Origin: Komagataella phaffii GS115
Lineage: Eukaryota; Ascomycota; Pichiomycetes; Pichiales; Pichiaceae
DNA: 64,000 bases
NCBI RefSeq assembly: GCF_000027005.1
Contig: NC_012963.1
Coordinates: forward strand, 372,001-436,000
Direction: 5' to 3'
This document shows, piece by piece, positions 28,176 through 37,073 of the stretch; position 1 is the stretch's first letter, and each line of letters starts with the position of its first letter. The notes under the pieces were generated by a model, which did not search any database, had not been told where the DNA came from, and saw only the letters and a program-made list of their open reading frames with translations. The position numbers were made by a program, and so were the translations under genes.

Positions 28176-29260
28176 GGTGGGTTGGGGTTGTTTGGTGAGA
28201 TTATTTTTTCATTCGATGGGAGCGACAAATCAAATTTGATAGAGGGAAGATGAGAGAAAGCGGCAAGGAAAAGACAGCAAATCGTCAAAGGAAAAATAGA
28301 AAATAGAGAGGAGAACGCTAGATCAGAAGTGAGACATGATGGACTAGAAAGTTTCTTTAGGTAAACTGTTATTGTCAATGCAAGTTGGGAGAACGTAGTT
28401 GGAGAATGTACTAGACATGAACTTGGAGGTGCTTAGGCGGAGGCCCGCCTCTAGGAAGATTGAAGGGAATTGCCGAATTATCGAGCACTGAGCGCTCGGA
28501 AGATGACATTTGTTCACTACTCCCGAATGCCTGCAAAGAACCTCACTTGACGAAAGCTTATCTAAAGCAAACATTCACTCGTTCCAAAAAAGAACTAGGG
28601 GCTCCTCCCATCTCCTTAACAACCATCCCACACTTTTTTTTTTTTTTTTTTTTTTCCTTGCTGTCGCCTTCCTCAGCAAATGCCCGATAGCACTTTTGCT
28701 ACCACATTAAACCATAGCCAGAAGAACCATTCCCACTAGTAGAACGGGGCCCCGCGAAATGAGAAAAAAAACTGACCAGAACGCGTTGGACCCAACTTGC
28801 TGCTTGCTAGTTGCAGAAGAATTGGATATTCTGCGAGCATTTAATCCTTCCCGACTAACTCAATAGTCGTCCTATATGTGGCTGCCGACCTCCTCGCAGG
28901 AAGCGTTAATCTCCTCGGTGGTAAAGCCCCTTACAATTAACTTAGATGCCGAGATCCTTTTCGACCGTTGCCCTGCCAACGACTGCATTATTTTCTTTTT
29001 TCCTCGAGGCTGTGTCCTTTTTTATTGAAACTATTGAGTGACACACGATTGTTGCCTACGGTTGTATCAACAAAACTAGACTGAAAATGCCATCACCGTA
29101 AACTTTCTTTTCCATAGGCTCATTTTATCATTTCAGTTTCTTTCCTACTTTTGCTCATCACACTCAAGGAAGAAAGCATACACTTTAGACGCTATCATAT
29201 CACCATTTCTAGTCATTCCTTTCCATACTACTTAGACCGTGTTTACATAAGCTCTCCAGA
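28176..29260. other. Long divergent intergenic region, about 1.1 kb
   Basis: This is the longest gap in the window, between MBA1 (minus) and the SUR1/CSH1 gene (plus). It contains a 22-bp T tract (28634-28655), an ACGCGT box at 28781-28786 and pyrimidine-rich stretches close to the plus-strand start. Short frames around 28344-28710 have no domain and partly read through the T tract. No tRNA or recognisable snoRNA was found; an unannotated non-coding transcript is possible but unsupported. Confidence 0.5.
28634..28655. repeat. Poly(dT) tract of 22 bp
   Basis: An unbroken run of 22 T residues. Poly(dA:dT) tracts of this sort exclude nucleosomes in yeast promoters, and here it lies about 610 bp upstream of the SUR1/CSH1 gene and 460 bp upstream of MBA1. 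Run length may be imprecise in a draft sequence. Confidence 0.9.
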
Positions 29261-30358
29261 ATGAAAACAGAGCTTAAGATCCTCATTTGGGCTCACATTG
29301 CTCTCGTGCTGTTTTTGTGCTATGAAACATTTGACCTGATGACTTTGCTGTACGATGACACGTTCAAGGACAGCCTGTTAGACAGCGACTTGAACAGCGA
29401 CATCTCAAGCAGACCCCAACTCATCCCCAAAATTATCCATCAAACATATAAAACTAATGACATCCCTGAAATCTGGCAGGATGGCCAGAAAAAATGCCAG
29501 GAACTTCATCCCGACTACAAGTACATCATGTGGACTGATGAAATGGCACGCAACTTCATTTCTGAAGAATACCCATGGTTCTTGAAGACGTTTGATTCCT
29601 ACAAGTACAACATCGAAAGGGCAGACTCAATCAGATACTTCGTTCTGAACCACTTTGGTGGTATTTATATCGACTTGGACGACGGCTGTGCCAGGAGACT
29701 GGACCCATTGCTGTCGGTTCCTGCCTTTGTTCGAAAGACCACGCCATCTGGTATCTCAAATGATGTTATGGGATCTGTTCCAAGGCATCCTTTTTTCATT
29801 AAAACAATCAAGTCTTTGGAAAGCTACAATAGAAATTGGCTGGTTCCTTATATTACTATTATGTACAGCACAGGTCCATTGTTCTTGTCGGTTATTTGGA
29901 AACAGTACAAAAGATGGGGTGTTCCTGAATCTGGGGTTGTTCGTATATTACAACCTGCAGACTACAAAAGCGGCCCCAACGCTTTTTTCAATATTACAGA
30001 GGGTTCTTCATGGCATTTAGGCGACGCCAAATTCATCAAATCACTTGCTGATCATATCGGTACTGCAGTAATCGGGGGTTTCCTCATTGCTATAGCGATT
30101 TTGTCTGTAGAGTTTGCCATTTATTTATCTTTGGTTGCTTTGGCAAATTCTAGAGCCATGAAAAAGTGCATATCTTTCATTAAGGACATACCCTCAAGAT
30201 TCTCCAGAGATTCAGAAATTGATGAAAATAAAGTCAACAATCATATCTATAAAATTGCATTGCTGAAGAGAAGAAACAGAAAGGATTCCAATCTTCCCGT
30301 CGTTCATATTGATGTTGCCGATGACATTGAGAAGCAGATAATGAACCAACCCATGTAG
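29261..30358 (+). CDS. Inositolphosphorylceramide mannosyltransferase catalytic subunit (SUR1/CSH1)
   Basis: This 365-residue Golgi protein adds mannose to inositolphosphorylceramide to make MIPC, working with the regulatory subunit Csg2. It has a short N-terminal cytosolic tail, a signal anchor (about 7-24), the glycosyltransferase domain with IPKIIHQTYKT (55-65) and GGIYIDLDDG, whose DLD (138-140) is the metal-binding DxD motif, and a second membrane helix at about 265-292. This is the layout of Sur1 and Csh1 (382 and 376 residues). Which of the two paralogues it represents cannot be said; both descend from one ancestor. It converges on GYP1. Confidence 0.93.
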   Translation: MKTELKILIWAHIALVLFLCYETFDLMTLLYDDTFKDSLLDSDLNSDISSRPQLIPKIIHQTYKTNDIPEIWQDGQKKCQELHPDYKYIMWTDEMARNFISEEYPWFLKTFDSYKYNIERADSIRYFVLNHFGGIYIDLDDGCARRLDPLLSVPAFVRKTTPSGISNDVMGSVPRHPFFIKTIKSLESYNRNWLVPYITIMYSTGPLFLSVIWKQYKRWGVPESGVVRILQPADYKSGPNAFFNITEGSSWHLGDAKFIKSLADHIGTAVIGGFLIAIAILSVEFAIYLSLVALANSRAMKKCISFIKDIPSRFSRDSEIDENKVNNHIYKIALLKRRNRKDSNLPVVHIDVADDIEKQIMNQPM

Positions 30359-30412
30359 TAAATAGTGTACAATAGCATAGAACTCATAATTTTCTAAAAT
30401 ATTCATTTCAGT

Positions 30413-31903
30413 TTACGTATAAGTTAGTTGATTCTTGTAGAGGCTTTGCCATATGAATGCTTCGCTTAGGAGCAGTTCGATATCTTTATCGTTCCAGTGA
30501 CTAGTCTTTGAATTATCTTGGAGAAACATGATCAAATCCTGAAACTCCATCTCTTTCAATTCTTCAGAGAATTTCATGAGAAATGCACAGCAGACAAAAA
30601 CATGAAAGTCCTTAAACCCTTGAGGAAACTCACTTAAATAGGTATCCCACATTCTTATAACCAGTTCGAGTCGAAATTCCCTCATTAGAAGACAATTCAT
30701 CCATCTAAATGCAAATTGAATGAATTGCAGACCATGTTCTTCCAAGTGTTCAGTCAGAGCGTTATCGACTTTTTCAGAAATTTTCACTAAATTACTAATT
30801 TGTCTGTGAATTCCTGGCTGCTCGTGAATATAGTTATCTTGAATGGTATCTAGTAGCTTTGTCAGGCACCAGAAAGTATCGGCTTCAACAGCTTTAAGTA
30901 TATCCTCGAAACCTGTTGATTGAGACAGTTCTTCAATGTCGTCTTCTTGAACGTTGAAATCGTTCTCCATGTAATTCTCAAAGAAAACATGAAAAAATGG
31001 GGTCACTAGATCATTTATCCCTTGTACATATCCACTAGCAGGATGTCGTATGGCCCAAATATACAATATTCTGCTCATAGAATCTTGGATCTTGGTATTA
31101 CTGAAGAATTTCACGTGGGCATTAGTCCTAGGAATGTCAATAGAAATTTGATGCCATACATTATTATCCTTTTTGGAATCTTTAAACATCTCCGACAGGC
31201 TCTGCTGGTACTCTTGTCTCTTTCTCTCTAGTTGTGCAACCCTTCTTGAGTTGTTAATGGGCATGTACCTTAGTAACATTTGCCATATTATCATCCTCAA
31301 CCGTTTTGGTATTCCATTCCATGATAGATTTTGTAGCTTATTAAGTTCTTGCTCTTCATTAGTTTGTTCATCTTGTAAAATGCTATAAAACTTTTCAAAC
31401 TTGACACCATAAATCTTTTTCTCTTCTGCCAAATCTAAATCCGATAAAAGAGAGAGAGGGTCTTTGATCAAACTCTTGAAATTCTTTCTGATACTCTTAT
31501 TCAAGGGGGACTTTTGAAGTTCAACCGTAGGTTCTTTAACTGAAATACTGTCAGGCTGATTCACAATCGAATTTAAATATTTTGTGGTATCATCATCTCC
31601 TCTGAATGGAGGAAACTTTTCTCCCTTTATAGTCAGGTCACTTAATATATCGTCGTCCCAATCTTCATCATCATCCTGAAACTTCATTGGTTTAGGGCTA
31701 CTAGTTTCGGAATCCCATCTGTGACTACTTCTTCTACTGTCTATGCTCGGTCTATCAACGCTATTGGAGCTACCGTTTGTCAACGATTTAAAGAAGAATG
31801 GCAATGATCCTGAACCGTTTGCCTGCATCAGGCCACCTTTGTTGCTTTTATGGTCCACTTGGGACATCTCGGTGATCTTCTGGTACCCTTTCCTTCTGCC
31901 CAT
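30413..31903 (-). CDS. GYP1: Gyp1, TBC-domain GTPase-activating protein
   Basis: This 496-residue protein has a Ser-rich, disordered N-terminal third and a TBC domain from about 195 to the end. The two catalytic fingers are present: Arg in IPRTNAHV (R259) and Gln in YVQGINDLV (Q294). The block IWAIRHPASGYVQGINDLVTPF is nearly invariant in Gyp1 orthologues. Gyp1 accelerates GTP hydrolysis by Ypt1 and limits it at the Golgi. Length is somewhat shorter than yeast Gyp1 (637), the difference lying in the N-terminal region. Confidence 0.93.
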   Translation of the reverse strand: MGRRKGYQKITEMSQVDHKSNKGGLMQANGSGSLPFFFKSLTNGSSNSVDRPSIDSRRSSHRWDSETSSPKPMKFQDDDEDWDDDILSDLTIKGEKFPPFRGDDDTTKYLNSIVNQPDSISVKEPTVELQKSPLNKSIRKNFKSLIKDPLSLLSDLDLAEEKKIYGVKFEKFYSILQDEQTNEEQELNKLQNLSWNGIPKRLRMIIWQMLLRYMPINNSRRVAQLERKRQEYQQSLSEMFKDSKKDNNVWHQISIDIPRTNAHVKFFSNTKIQDSMSRILYIWAIRHPASGYVQGINDLVTPFFHVFFENYMENDFNVQEDDIEELSQSTGFEDILKAVEADTFWCLTKLLDTIQDNYIHEQPGIHRQISNLVKISEKVDNALTEHLEEHGLQFIQFAFRWMNCLLMREFRLELVIRMWDTYLSEFPQGFKDFHVFVCCAFLMKFSEELKEMEFQDLIMFLQDNSKTSHWNDKDIELLLSEAFIWQSLYKNQLTYT

Positions 31904-31981
31904 CAGTAAGGTAAGGAACGTGCTTGCTGTTCGTTAATCGGGGTCTACAAAGTACTGATAATAGATGATGTCTAAACGAGC

Positions 31982-31995
31982 CCTTCGCGCGAAGG
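31982..31995. promoter_or_regulatory. Perfect palindrome CCTTCGCGCGAAGG
   Basis: A 14-bp inverted repeat with a GC-rich centre lies 79 bp upstream of the GYP1 start. It holds the octamer CGCGAAGG on both strands. The same octamer occurs in the upstream regions of SEC61 (4835-4842) and of SAC3/MTC5 (36790-36797). Likely a protein-binding site; the factor is unknown. Confidence 0.4.
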
Positions 31996-32219
31996 AACAA
32001 TCAACTCAAGAACTCTAGTACTAAGTGGCTGTTGGCCCAACAAGTGGTTTCACTAAACTGTTGTAAAGAGATCCAGGAAGCAAAGTTTCTAAAATTATCA
32101 AGATAAAGGCCATGGGTCATTTAGAGAATAAAAACATGATTCCAAAGTACGGAACTTGCCTCCATCATTACACGGACTCTCCGCCCAGTCAATCCGCACC
32201 TCATCTCCATCTCCGAACG

Positions 32220-32225
32220 GAGTCA
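32220..32225 (-). promoter_or_regulatory. Bas1/Gcn4-type site (TGACTC on the minus strand)
   Basis: TGACTC, read on the minus strand, lies 112 bp before the MTD1 ATG at 32337. In S. cerevisiae MTD1 is controlled with purine genes by Bas1 and Bas2 through TGACTC sites. The match is short but the position and gene agree. Confidence 0.35.
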
Positions 32226-32336
32226 AATCTAATCAAAAAACTTAATTTTTTTGACTGCATTTACTGTCTAATATCTTATCTTGAATCTTCAACTAAACCA
32301 GACTTGTCCCCTAAGTCAATCCACAGACGAGCAGCC

Positions 32337-33281
32337 ATGTCTTATAGAGCAGGAAAAACCATCTTAGCTTCCACCATAGCTAAGAAATACTCCGAAGAAT
32401 TGACCTCAGTTACTAGCAAGATGGCCACCAAACCTAAACTTGTTGGCTTACTGGGTAATCAGGATCCAGCCGCTAAAACTTACGCAGAGTGGACTGCACG
32501 TACTTGTGAATCCCTGGGATTCCAATATGAACTGATCCAATGCCCCAAGGAAAACTTGGAGGACGAAATATACAAATGTAACCAAGATGACGCTGTTAAC
32601 GGTATAATGGTGTACTTTCCTGTTTATAACGATGGCCAAGATCAGTATTTGCAGCAATGTGTGTCTATTGAGAAGGATGTAGAGGGGCTAAACTTCAAGT
32701 ATGTCTCAAACATGTACCACAATATCAGGTATTTAGATGCTCCAGAAAATACCAAGAAATCTATCCTACCTTGTACACCCTTGGCGATGGTCAAGATTTT
32801 GGAGTACTTGGGGGTTTACAACACCTTACTACCATACGGTAACAGGCTCTTTGGAAAAACTATCACCATTGTCAACCGATCTGAAATTGTGGGTCGTCCC
32901 TTAGCTGCGTTATTGGCTAACGATGGTGCTACAGTTTATTCTGTGGATATAAACAATGTCCAGAAATTCGAACGAGGTGACGGGCTTCAATTGAAATCCC
33001 ACCGTGTCGTTGATACTGAGTTTGAGCTAAAAGACGTTGCACCAAAGTCCGATGTTATCATCACTGGGGTACCATCATCAAATTACAAATTTCCTCTCGA
33101 GTATGTCAAAGATGGTGCTGTGGTGATAAACTTTTCGTCAGAGAAGAACTTTGATGACAGGATTAAAGACATTGCTAGTTTGTACGTTCCATCTATTGGA
33201 AAAGTGACGATAGCTATGCTGTTAAGAAATTTACTGAGGTTGATGAACAACAAGAAACCCCATAGCGTAGAAGAAATATAG
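32337..33281 (+). CDS. MTD1: NAD-dependent 5,10-methylenetetrahydrofolate dehydrogenase
   Basis: Starting at the ATG at 32337 the protein has 314 residues, close to yeast Mtd1 (320), and begins MSYRAGKTILAS as expected. It is the cytosolic, monofunctional, NAD-linked enzyme that oxidises methylene-THF to methenyl-THF in one-carbon metabolism for purines. Evidence includes CTPLAMVKIL, the dinucleotide-binding stretch VNRSEIVGRPLAALLANDGATV and the C-terminal PSIGKVTIAMLLRN. The open frame extends 75 codons upstream to an ATG at 32112, but that sequence lacks conservation I can recognise and is treated as leader. A TGACTC element upstream suggests control with purine genes. Confidence 0.94.
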   Translation: MSYRAGKTILASTIAKKYSEELTSVTSKMATKPKLVGLLGNQDPAAKTYAEWTARTCESLGFQYELIQCPKENLEDEIYKCNQDDAVNGIMVYFPVYNDGQDQYLQQCVSIEKDVEGLNFKYVSNMYHNIRYLDAPENTKKSILPCTPLAMVKILEYLGVYNTLLPYGNRLFGKTITIVNRSEIVGRPLAALLANDGATVYSVDINNVQKFERGDGLQLKSHRVVDTEFELKDVAPKSDVIITGVPSSNYKFPLEYVKDGAVVINFSSEKNFDDRIKDIASLYVPSIGKVTIAMLLRNLLRLMNNKKPHSVEEI

Positions 33282-33390
33282 ATAGATTACCAAATGCAAT
33301 ATAAGAACAGTTGACATATTCATCTTCCATAGTTTTAGCAAGTCATCTATTCAGTAGGTTCCTTAGGAAAAAAGTTAATAAAAAATAAAC

Positions 33391-33462
33391 GGGGCGAGCT
33401 GGGAATTGAACCCAGGGCCTCTCGCACCCAAAGCGAGAATCATACCACTAGACCACACGCCC
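33391..33462 (-). tRNA. tRNA-Pro (anticodon TGG)
   Basis: A 72-bp cloverleaf on the minus strand with no intron. The anticodon loop is TTTGGGT, giving TGG. The A and B boxes are intact and the sequence looks essentially identical to the yeast tRNA-Pro(TGG) gene. It differs at six positions from the tRNA-Pro(CGG) at 55965. A T-rich stretch follows on the transcribed strand (seen as AATAAAAAATAAAC on the plus strand). Confidence 0.96.
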
Positions 33463-33552
33463 GTGCGATGGAAAGAAAAGTCTCAAGATTGTTATGTTGA
33501 AAAGTTCTTTATAAATGGAGGGAGGGTGAGTTATATAATATTTCTATACATT

Positions 33553-36500
33553 TCATTGTTTCAAGTGAAACCCCCTGCGGGGGTAGGCTTGCTTCAAAAT
33601 ATAATTAAGCTTAGCATCCCTGGAATTGGACGTGCTGTAGCTGTATACTGTCATATCCTGTTCCATAATGCTAGTGGTGTGTCCTTTGGTGGAAGATGTT
33701 GGTACCGATTTGTTGATACCTTTATCCTTATAGTTGTGGACTAGCGTGGTCAATGCTTTTATCAGTTCATCATTTGTGAGTTTGTTCATGTCAACTATCT
33801 CGAGTGAGTTGACTAACTTATTTGTGTATTGTTCTAATAACAAAAGATCAATAATTTTCTGTTTATCAAAAGAGTCATCCTCATGATAATATAAGACAAG
33901 TACTCCAATCTGGTATTGCGAGTACTTCTTGGCATATTTCATTAATCGGTTAATAAACTGTGAGTCTCTGAACAAAGATTCTTTCAGGTTTGATGATTCA
34001 TCAACCTTTCCGACTTGAAATACCAAAAATCGACAGTGCTCCATGTATTCCCTTGTAAGAAGTTTGTCACTGGGTAGAGCCCGTAATTTGGCTTTGTAAT
34101 TTGAGGATTCAACAGTATTTATGAGACTGGGGTTTTGAAGTTGGAATTTGTAACGAAGCCATTTGCTTGGTAGAATAGTCCAATCGGCAATCGCAAACAT
34201 GAAATTCCAGTATTTATCCTTGTTATCCTCAAACAACTTTAAATTGGAGTCTAATATAAACTTAATATCTATGGGTGACCAAAGTGGATCCACAGATGGT
34301 GAAAGAGTAATATTCATCTGAACAGCTGATGCTTCCTCGTCACTCGAGTTTGACGTTGAATTGTCCTCCGTTTGACTTCTTGAAACTGAATACCGAAGTT
34401 GACTTGAGGAAACAACCTTATTCTTGAAGACTTGAATTTCATCAAGTTTTCTTCTCTTATTCATTTGTTTGTTTTTCAATGTAATTAAACCCCCGATGAA
34501 TTTCTGAAATATTCGCCGTTTCAGATTCTTGTTAAAGCACTCTTTGGCTTGAGTATCAACCACTTGAATATACACTTGTTCTCGTATAAAAGCAGAGTAC
34601 AATTCTTCCTGAAGGGATGAAATCAAAAGTTGTCTTCTTTGATTTTGTCTCTCCTGATCCCTTAAAACCGTTTGTCGCCGGTTGTACTCTTCTAGCTGAT
34701 TGTTCACTATGGGAGCAATCAAAGGAGATATAGTCTTCTTGATTAAAATAGAGGAAACCTCTTTGCATGCATTTTCAAAATTTGGAAGATCTTTGAACCT
34801 GGGCTCCTCTATTTTTGGAAGAGTTTGGATTTCTTCAGTGGGAACGACGGGAGTTATTGGTGGCTGTATTTGAGAAGTTATTACTTTTTCTTGAATCGGT
34901 GGGATCAAAGTCTGGGGCGGAGCCGATCCGGAAGAAGATCTGACTATGTCTGACTTTGATTCTACTTCGAAAGGGGTAGAAGACAAAGCATGTTGTGGAA
35001 ATGAGATATTGGGTAATTTCTCCACTGCAATATGTTGATTCTGAGCCATTGTTTCTTTCAAATTAGCTATGTGCAAGGATGTGTTATTTAATCCTTGATC
35101 AACAACATCCTTATAGGTGAATCCTTTTAATTTGTTGTCTAATCTTGAAGTGTAAATCTGCTTTGGAGCAGCCAAATCCGTAAAACTCTCGTATCTAAGT
35201 TTTGAGATATCAATGCACGTTTCATTTCTAGAATTAGTACACGTAGGAGTCTTGAAATAATTAGTGAAAGTTAGGAGCTTATCCTCGGAATCAAATCCGA
35301 GCATAGATGCTAACTTCTGGGTCGTTAGAGGGGCAGATTTCTTGTGATAAGAACGTGAGATCGATTTCAAAGCGTAAAATCTTATCTCTTCAAAATTAAG
35401 TTCCAGCACACATCCGATTAAGAATGGGGTGGCTGGATCAAAACACATATTGAAAAACTGCTGAAAAACCCCCAAGCAACCAGGAATGTTCCTCTGGTAT
35501 TCTTTGAAATTATTATTCAATAGTAGACTTCGAAACATTAAAGCAAGTTGAACTCGTTCGTCCTTAAGAATTCGAGTAGGTAAGTTCTGGATTTCATGAA
35601 TTAGATTTGGGTCCCGAAAATGCACCAGCAAATTATAAGCCCTGAATTCAGCTTCGTTGGCACATTTTCCTCCTTTGGATCTGACAACATCATATATGTC
35701 TGTTAATGTTTTCAATGATTTTGTGAATTGTTCAATTTCTTGCTGCTTGGAGAAGTCAGATTGATCAGAACCCGGCATTATATGAGCACAAAGTAGATGT
35801 ATGCGACAAATTCTTTCGTTACACTCAATTGCTTCCAAGCCAGAGTAGCTCTGTAGTGTAAAATCTTGTCTGATACTACGGGTTCTATCCCAAATTAATG
35901 AATGACTTTGCGGTAATTTATCCAGCAAATTATCCACAATATAGTTTAAACTTTTTACCAGAATATGAGGAGGTCTTACGTCAGAAGGAAGAGGCGGTGC
36001 TTGGCCTGAAGGACGCACAAATTTCTTTAAAGCTCTCTCTCGAGATATCTTACCAGTGGCAGGATCTCTCTCCAATGGATCAACATCTCTCTGTACCTCC
36101 CTCTTGACTCTATCATAAACGGGACACATATCCACGCAGCTACCTTTGAATGAGATAGCATTTGTCAGGTCCATGCTTTGTCCCTCTTTTGCCACCAAGC
36201 CCAGATCTTCCATTTTTTGACGCTCCACTTTATTCATTTCTTGAAATTGTTCATAAATACCTTGCCAGTCACCTTGATGGGAAGATTCCATTTCGATCAT
36301 TTTGTGCTGGTTCTCAATATCCCATTTATTAGTTGTATCAGGACCAAAAACCAGGTTTGAATCTGTATCCACTAAATATTTCGGAGTCTTGATTTTGGTA
36401 TTATTGTTTTGTTTCACATATCCCAAAGATTCTGGGTTGGAAAGAAGTGGGCCCACATATTGAATCTCAATATGCGACAATTGTAAAATATCAGGACTCA

Positions 36501-36720
36501 CTTTGTCGTCTGATTGAGTTGATGACTTCTTTGCGGAAGTACTCTCAGTCGGTGTTGGCGGTGTATTTGTTTTACGAGCTGATCGCTTTTTATCCCTGGA
36601 ATTGTGATCCCGCTGCTGTTTATTGTAAACTCCAGAAGATTTCTTGAAAAGCGTTCCGTTTTTCTGCTTGATCTGGTTTCCAGTGTTTAATACACTCGGA
36701 ACCACACCAAAGGCAGACAT
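33553..36720 (-). CDS. SAC3: Sac3, TREX-2 scaffold for mRNA export
   Basis: This 1055-residue protein is the scaffold of TREX-2, which links transcription to nuclear pores. Visible parts are a polar N-terminus with Mex67-binding-like repeats, the SAC3/GANP entry motif GSCVDMCPVYDRVKREV (about residue 190), the helical/winged-helix region to about 560 (with YNLLVHFRDPN), a disordered Pro-rich linker, and a long basic helix around 690-790 that corresponds to the CID segment binding Sus1 and Cdc31. It is shorter than yeast Sac3 (1301). It is divergent from MTC5 across 353 bp. Confidence 0.92.
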   Translation of the reverse strand: MSAFGVVPSVLNTGNQIKQKNGTLFKKSSGVYNKQQRDHNSRDKKRSARKTNTPPTPTESTSAKKSSTQSDDKVSPDILQLSHIEIQYVGPLLSNPESLGYVKQNNNTKIKTPKYLVDTDSNLVFGPDTTNKWDIENQHKMIEMESSHQGDWQGIYEQFQEMNKVERQKMEDLGLVAKEGQSMDLTNAISFKGSCVDMCPVYDRVKREVQRDVDPLERDPATGKISRERALKKFVRPSGQAPPLPSDVRPPHILVKSLNYIVDNLLDKLPQSHSLIWDRTRSIRQDFTLQSYSGLEAIECNERICRIHLLCAHIMPGSDQSDFSKQQEIEQFTKSLKTLTDIYDVVRSKGGKCANEAEFRAYNLLVHFRDPNLIHEIQNLPTRILKDERVQLALMFRSLLLNNNFKEYQRNIPGCLGVFQQFFNMCFDPATPFLIGCVLELNFEEIRFYALKSISRSYHKKSAPLTTQKLASMLGFDSEDKLLTFTNYFKTPTCTNSRNETCIDISKLRYESFTDLAAPKQIYTSRLDNKLKGFTYKDVVDQGLNNTSLHIANLKETMAQNQHIAVEKLPNISFPQHALSSTPFEVESKSDIVRSSSGSAPPQTLIPPIQEKVITSQIQPPITPVVPTEEIQTLPKIEEPRFKDLPNFENACKEVSSILIKKTISPLIAPIVNNQLEEYNRRQTVLRDQERQNQRRQLLISSLQEELYSAFIREQVYIQVVDTQAKECFNKNLKRRIFQKFIGGLITLKNKQMNKRRKLDEIQVFKNKVVSSSQLRYSVSRSQTEDNSTSNSSDEEASAVQMNITLSPSVDPLWSPIDIKFILDSNLKLFEDNKDKYWNFMFAIADWTILPSKWLRYKFQLQNPSLINTVESSNYKAKLRALPSDKLLTREYMEHCRFLVFQVGKVDESSNLKESLFRDSQFINRLMKYAKKYSQYQIGVLVLYYHEDDSFDKQKIIDLLLLEQYTNKLVNSLEIVDMNKLTNDELIKALTTLVHNYKDKGINKSVPTSSTKGHTTSIMEQDMTVYSYSTSNSRDAKLNYILKQAYPRRGFHLKQ

Positions 36721-37073
36721 CTTAGGGCTGGGTGTTGGTGGCTTGAGAAAGACAGCCTGCAGTGGTTTTTTTTAGTTGGACATATTTTTCGCGAAGGAAA
36801 CACTCTAGGGGGAAGTTAAACGTTCTCTTTGGGATGCCAAGAACCAATAGTCTGTCAGTGTTTAACCGAATAAATTACTACCATGTACACTCGTACTAGT
36901 CCAGAATCTATCACTTGATATGACTTGCATTAAGTAGAAACTAAGCAATTCAGTGTTGAGAAGATCATCCGGCCAGTGTGCAATCTATCTGTTTTTTCTC
37001 ACCCAAATCTTCCCCGCGACTCTCTCTCTATCAAAATATCCACTAGACTTACGCTAGTTCAACTGATTACTCC
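36721..37073. other. Divergent promoter of SAC3 and MTC5, 353 bp
   Basis: This region holds a TTCGCGAA palindrome at 36788-36795, which overlaps both a CGCGAAA core (read on the minus strand, an SBF-type site) and the CGCGAAGG octamer seen in two other promoters. Nothing else recognisable is present. Confidence 0.5.

Larger units (their letters stand above)
31904..32336. other. Divergent promoter of GYP1 and MTD1, 433 bp
   Basis: The region contains a 14-bp perfect palindrome (31982-31995) and a GAGTCA element (32220-32225). The MTD1 reading frame stays open back to an ATG at 32112 without a stop, so part of this region could encode an N-terminal extension (see findings). No RNA gene is visible. 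Confidence 0.5.

Noticed and set aside
28344..28710. Short frames in the MBA1-SUR1 intergenic region
   Set aside because: They include the poly(T) tract as polyphenylalanine and have no domain. Not credible as genes.
33571..33583. CCCCTGCGGGG hairpin near the end of SAC3, considered as a terminator
   Set aside because: It lies within the SAC3 coding sequence and hairpin terminators are not used by eukaryotic polymerase II.
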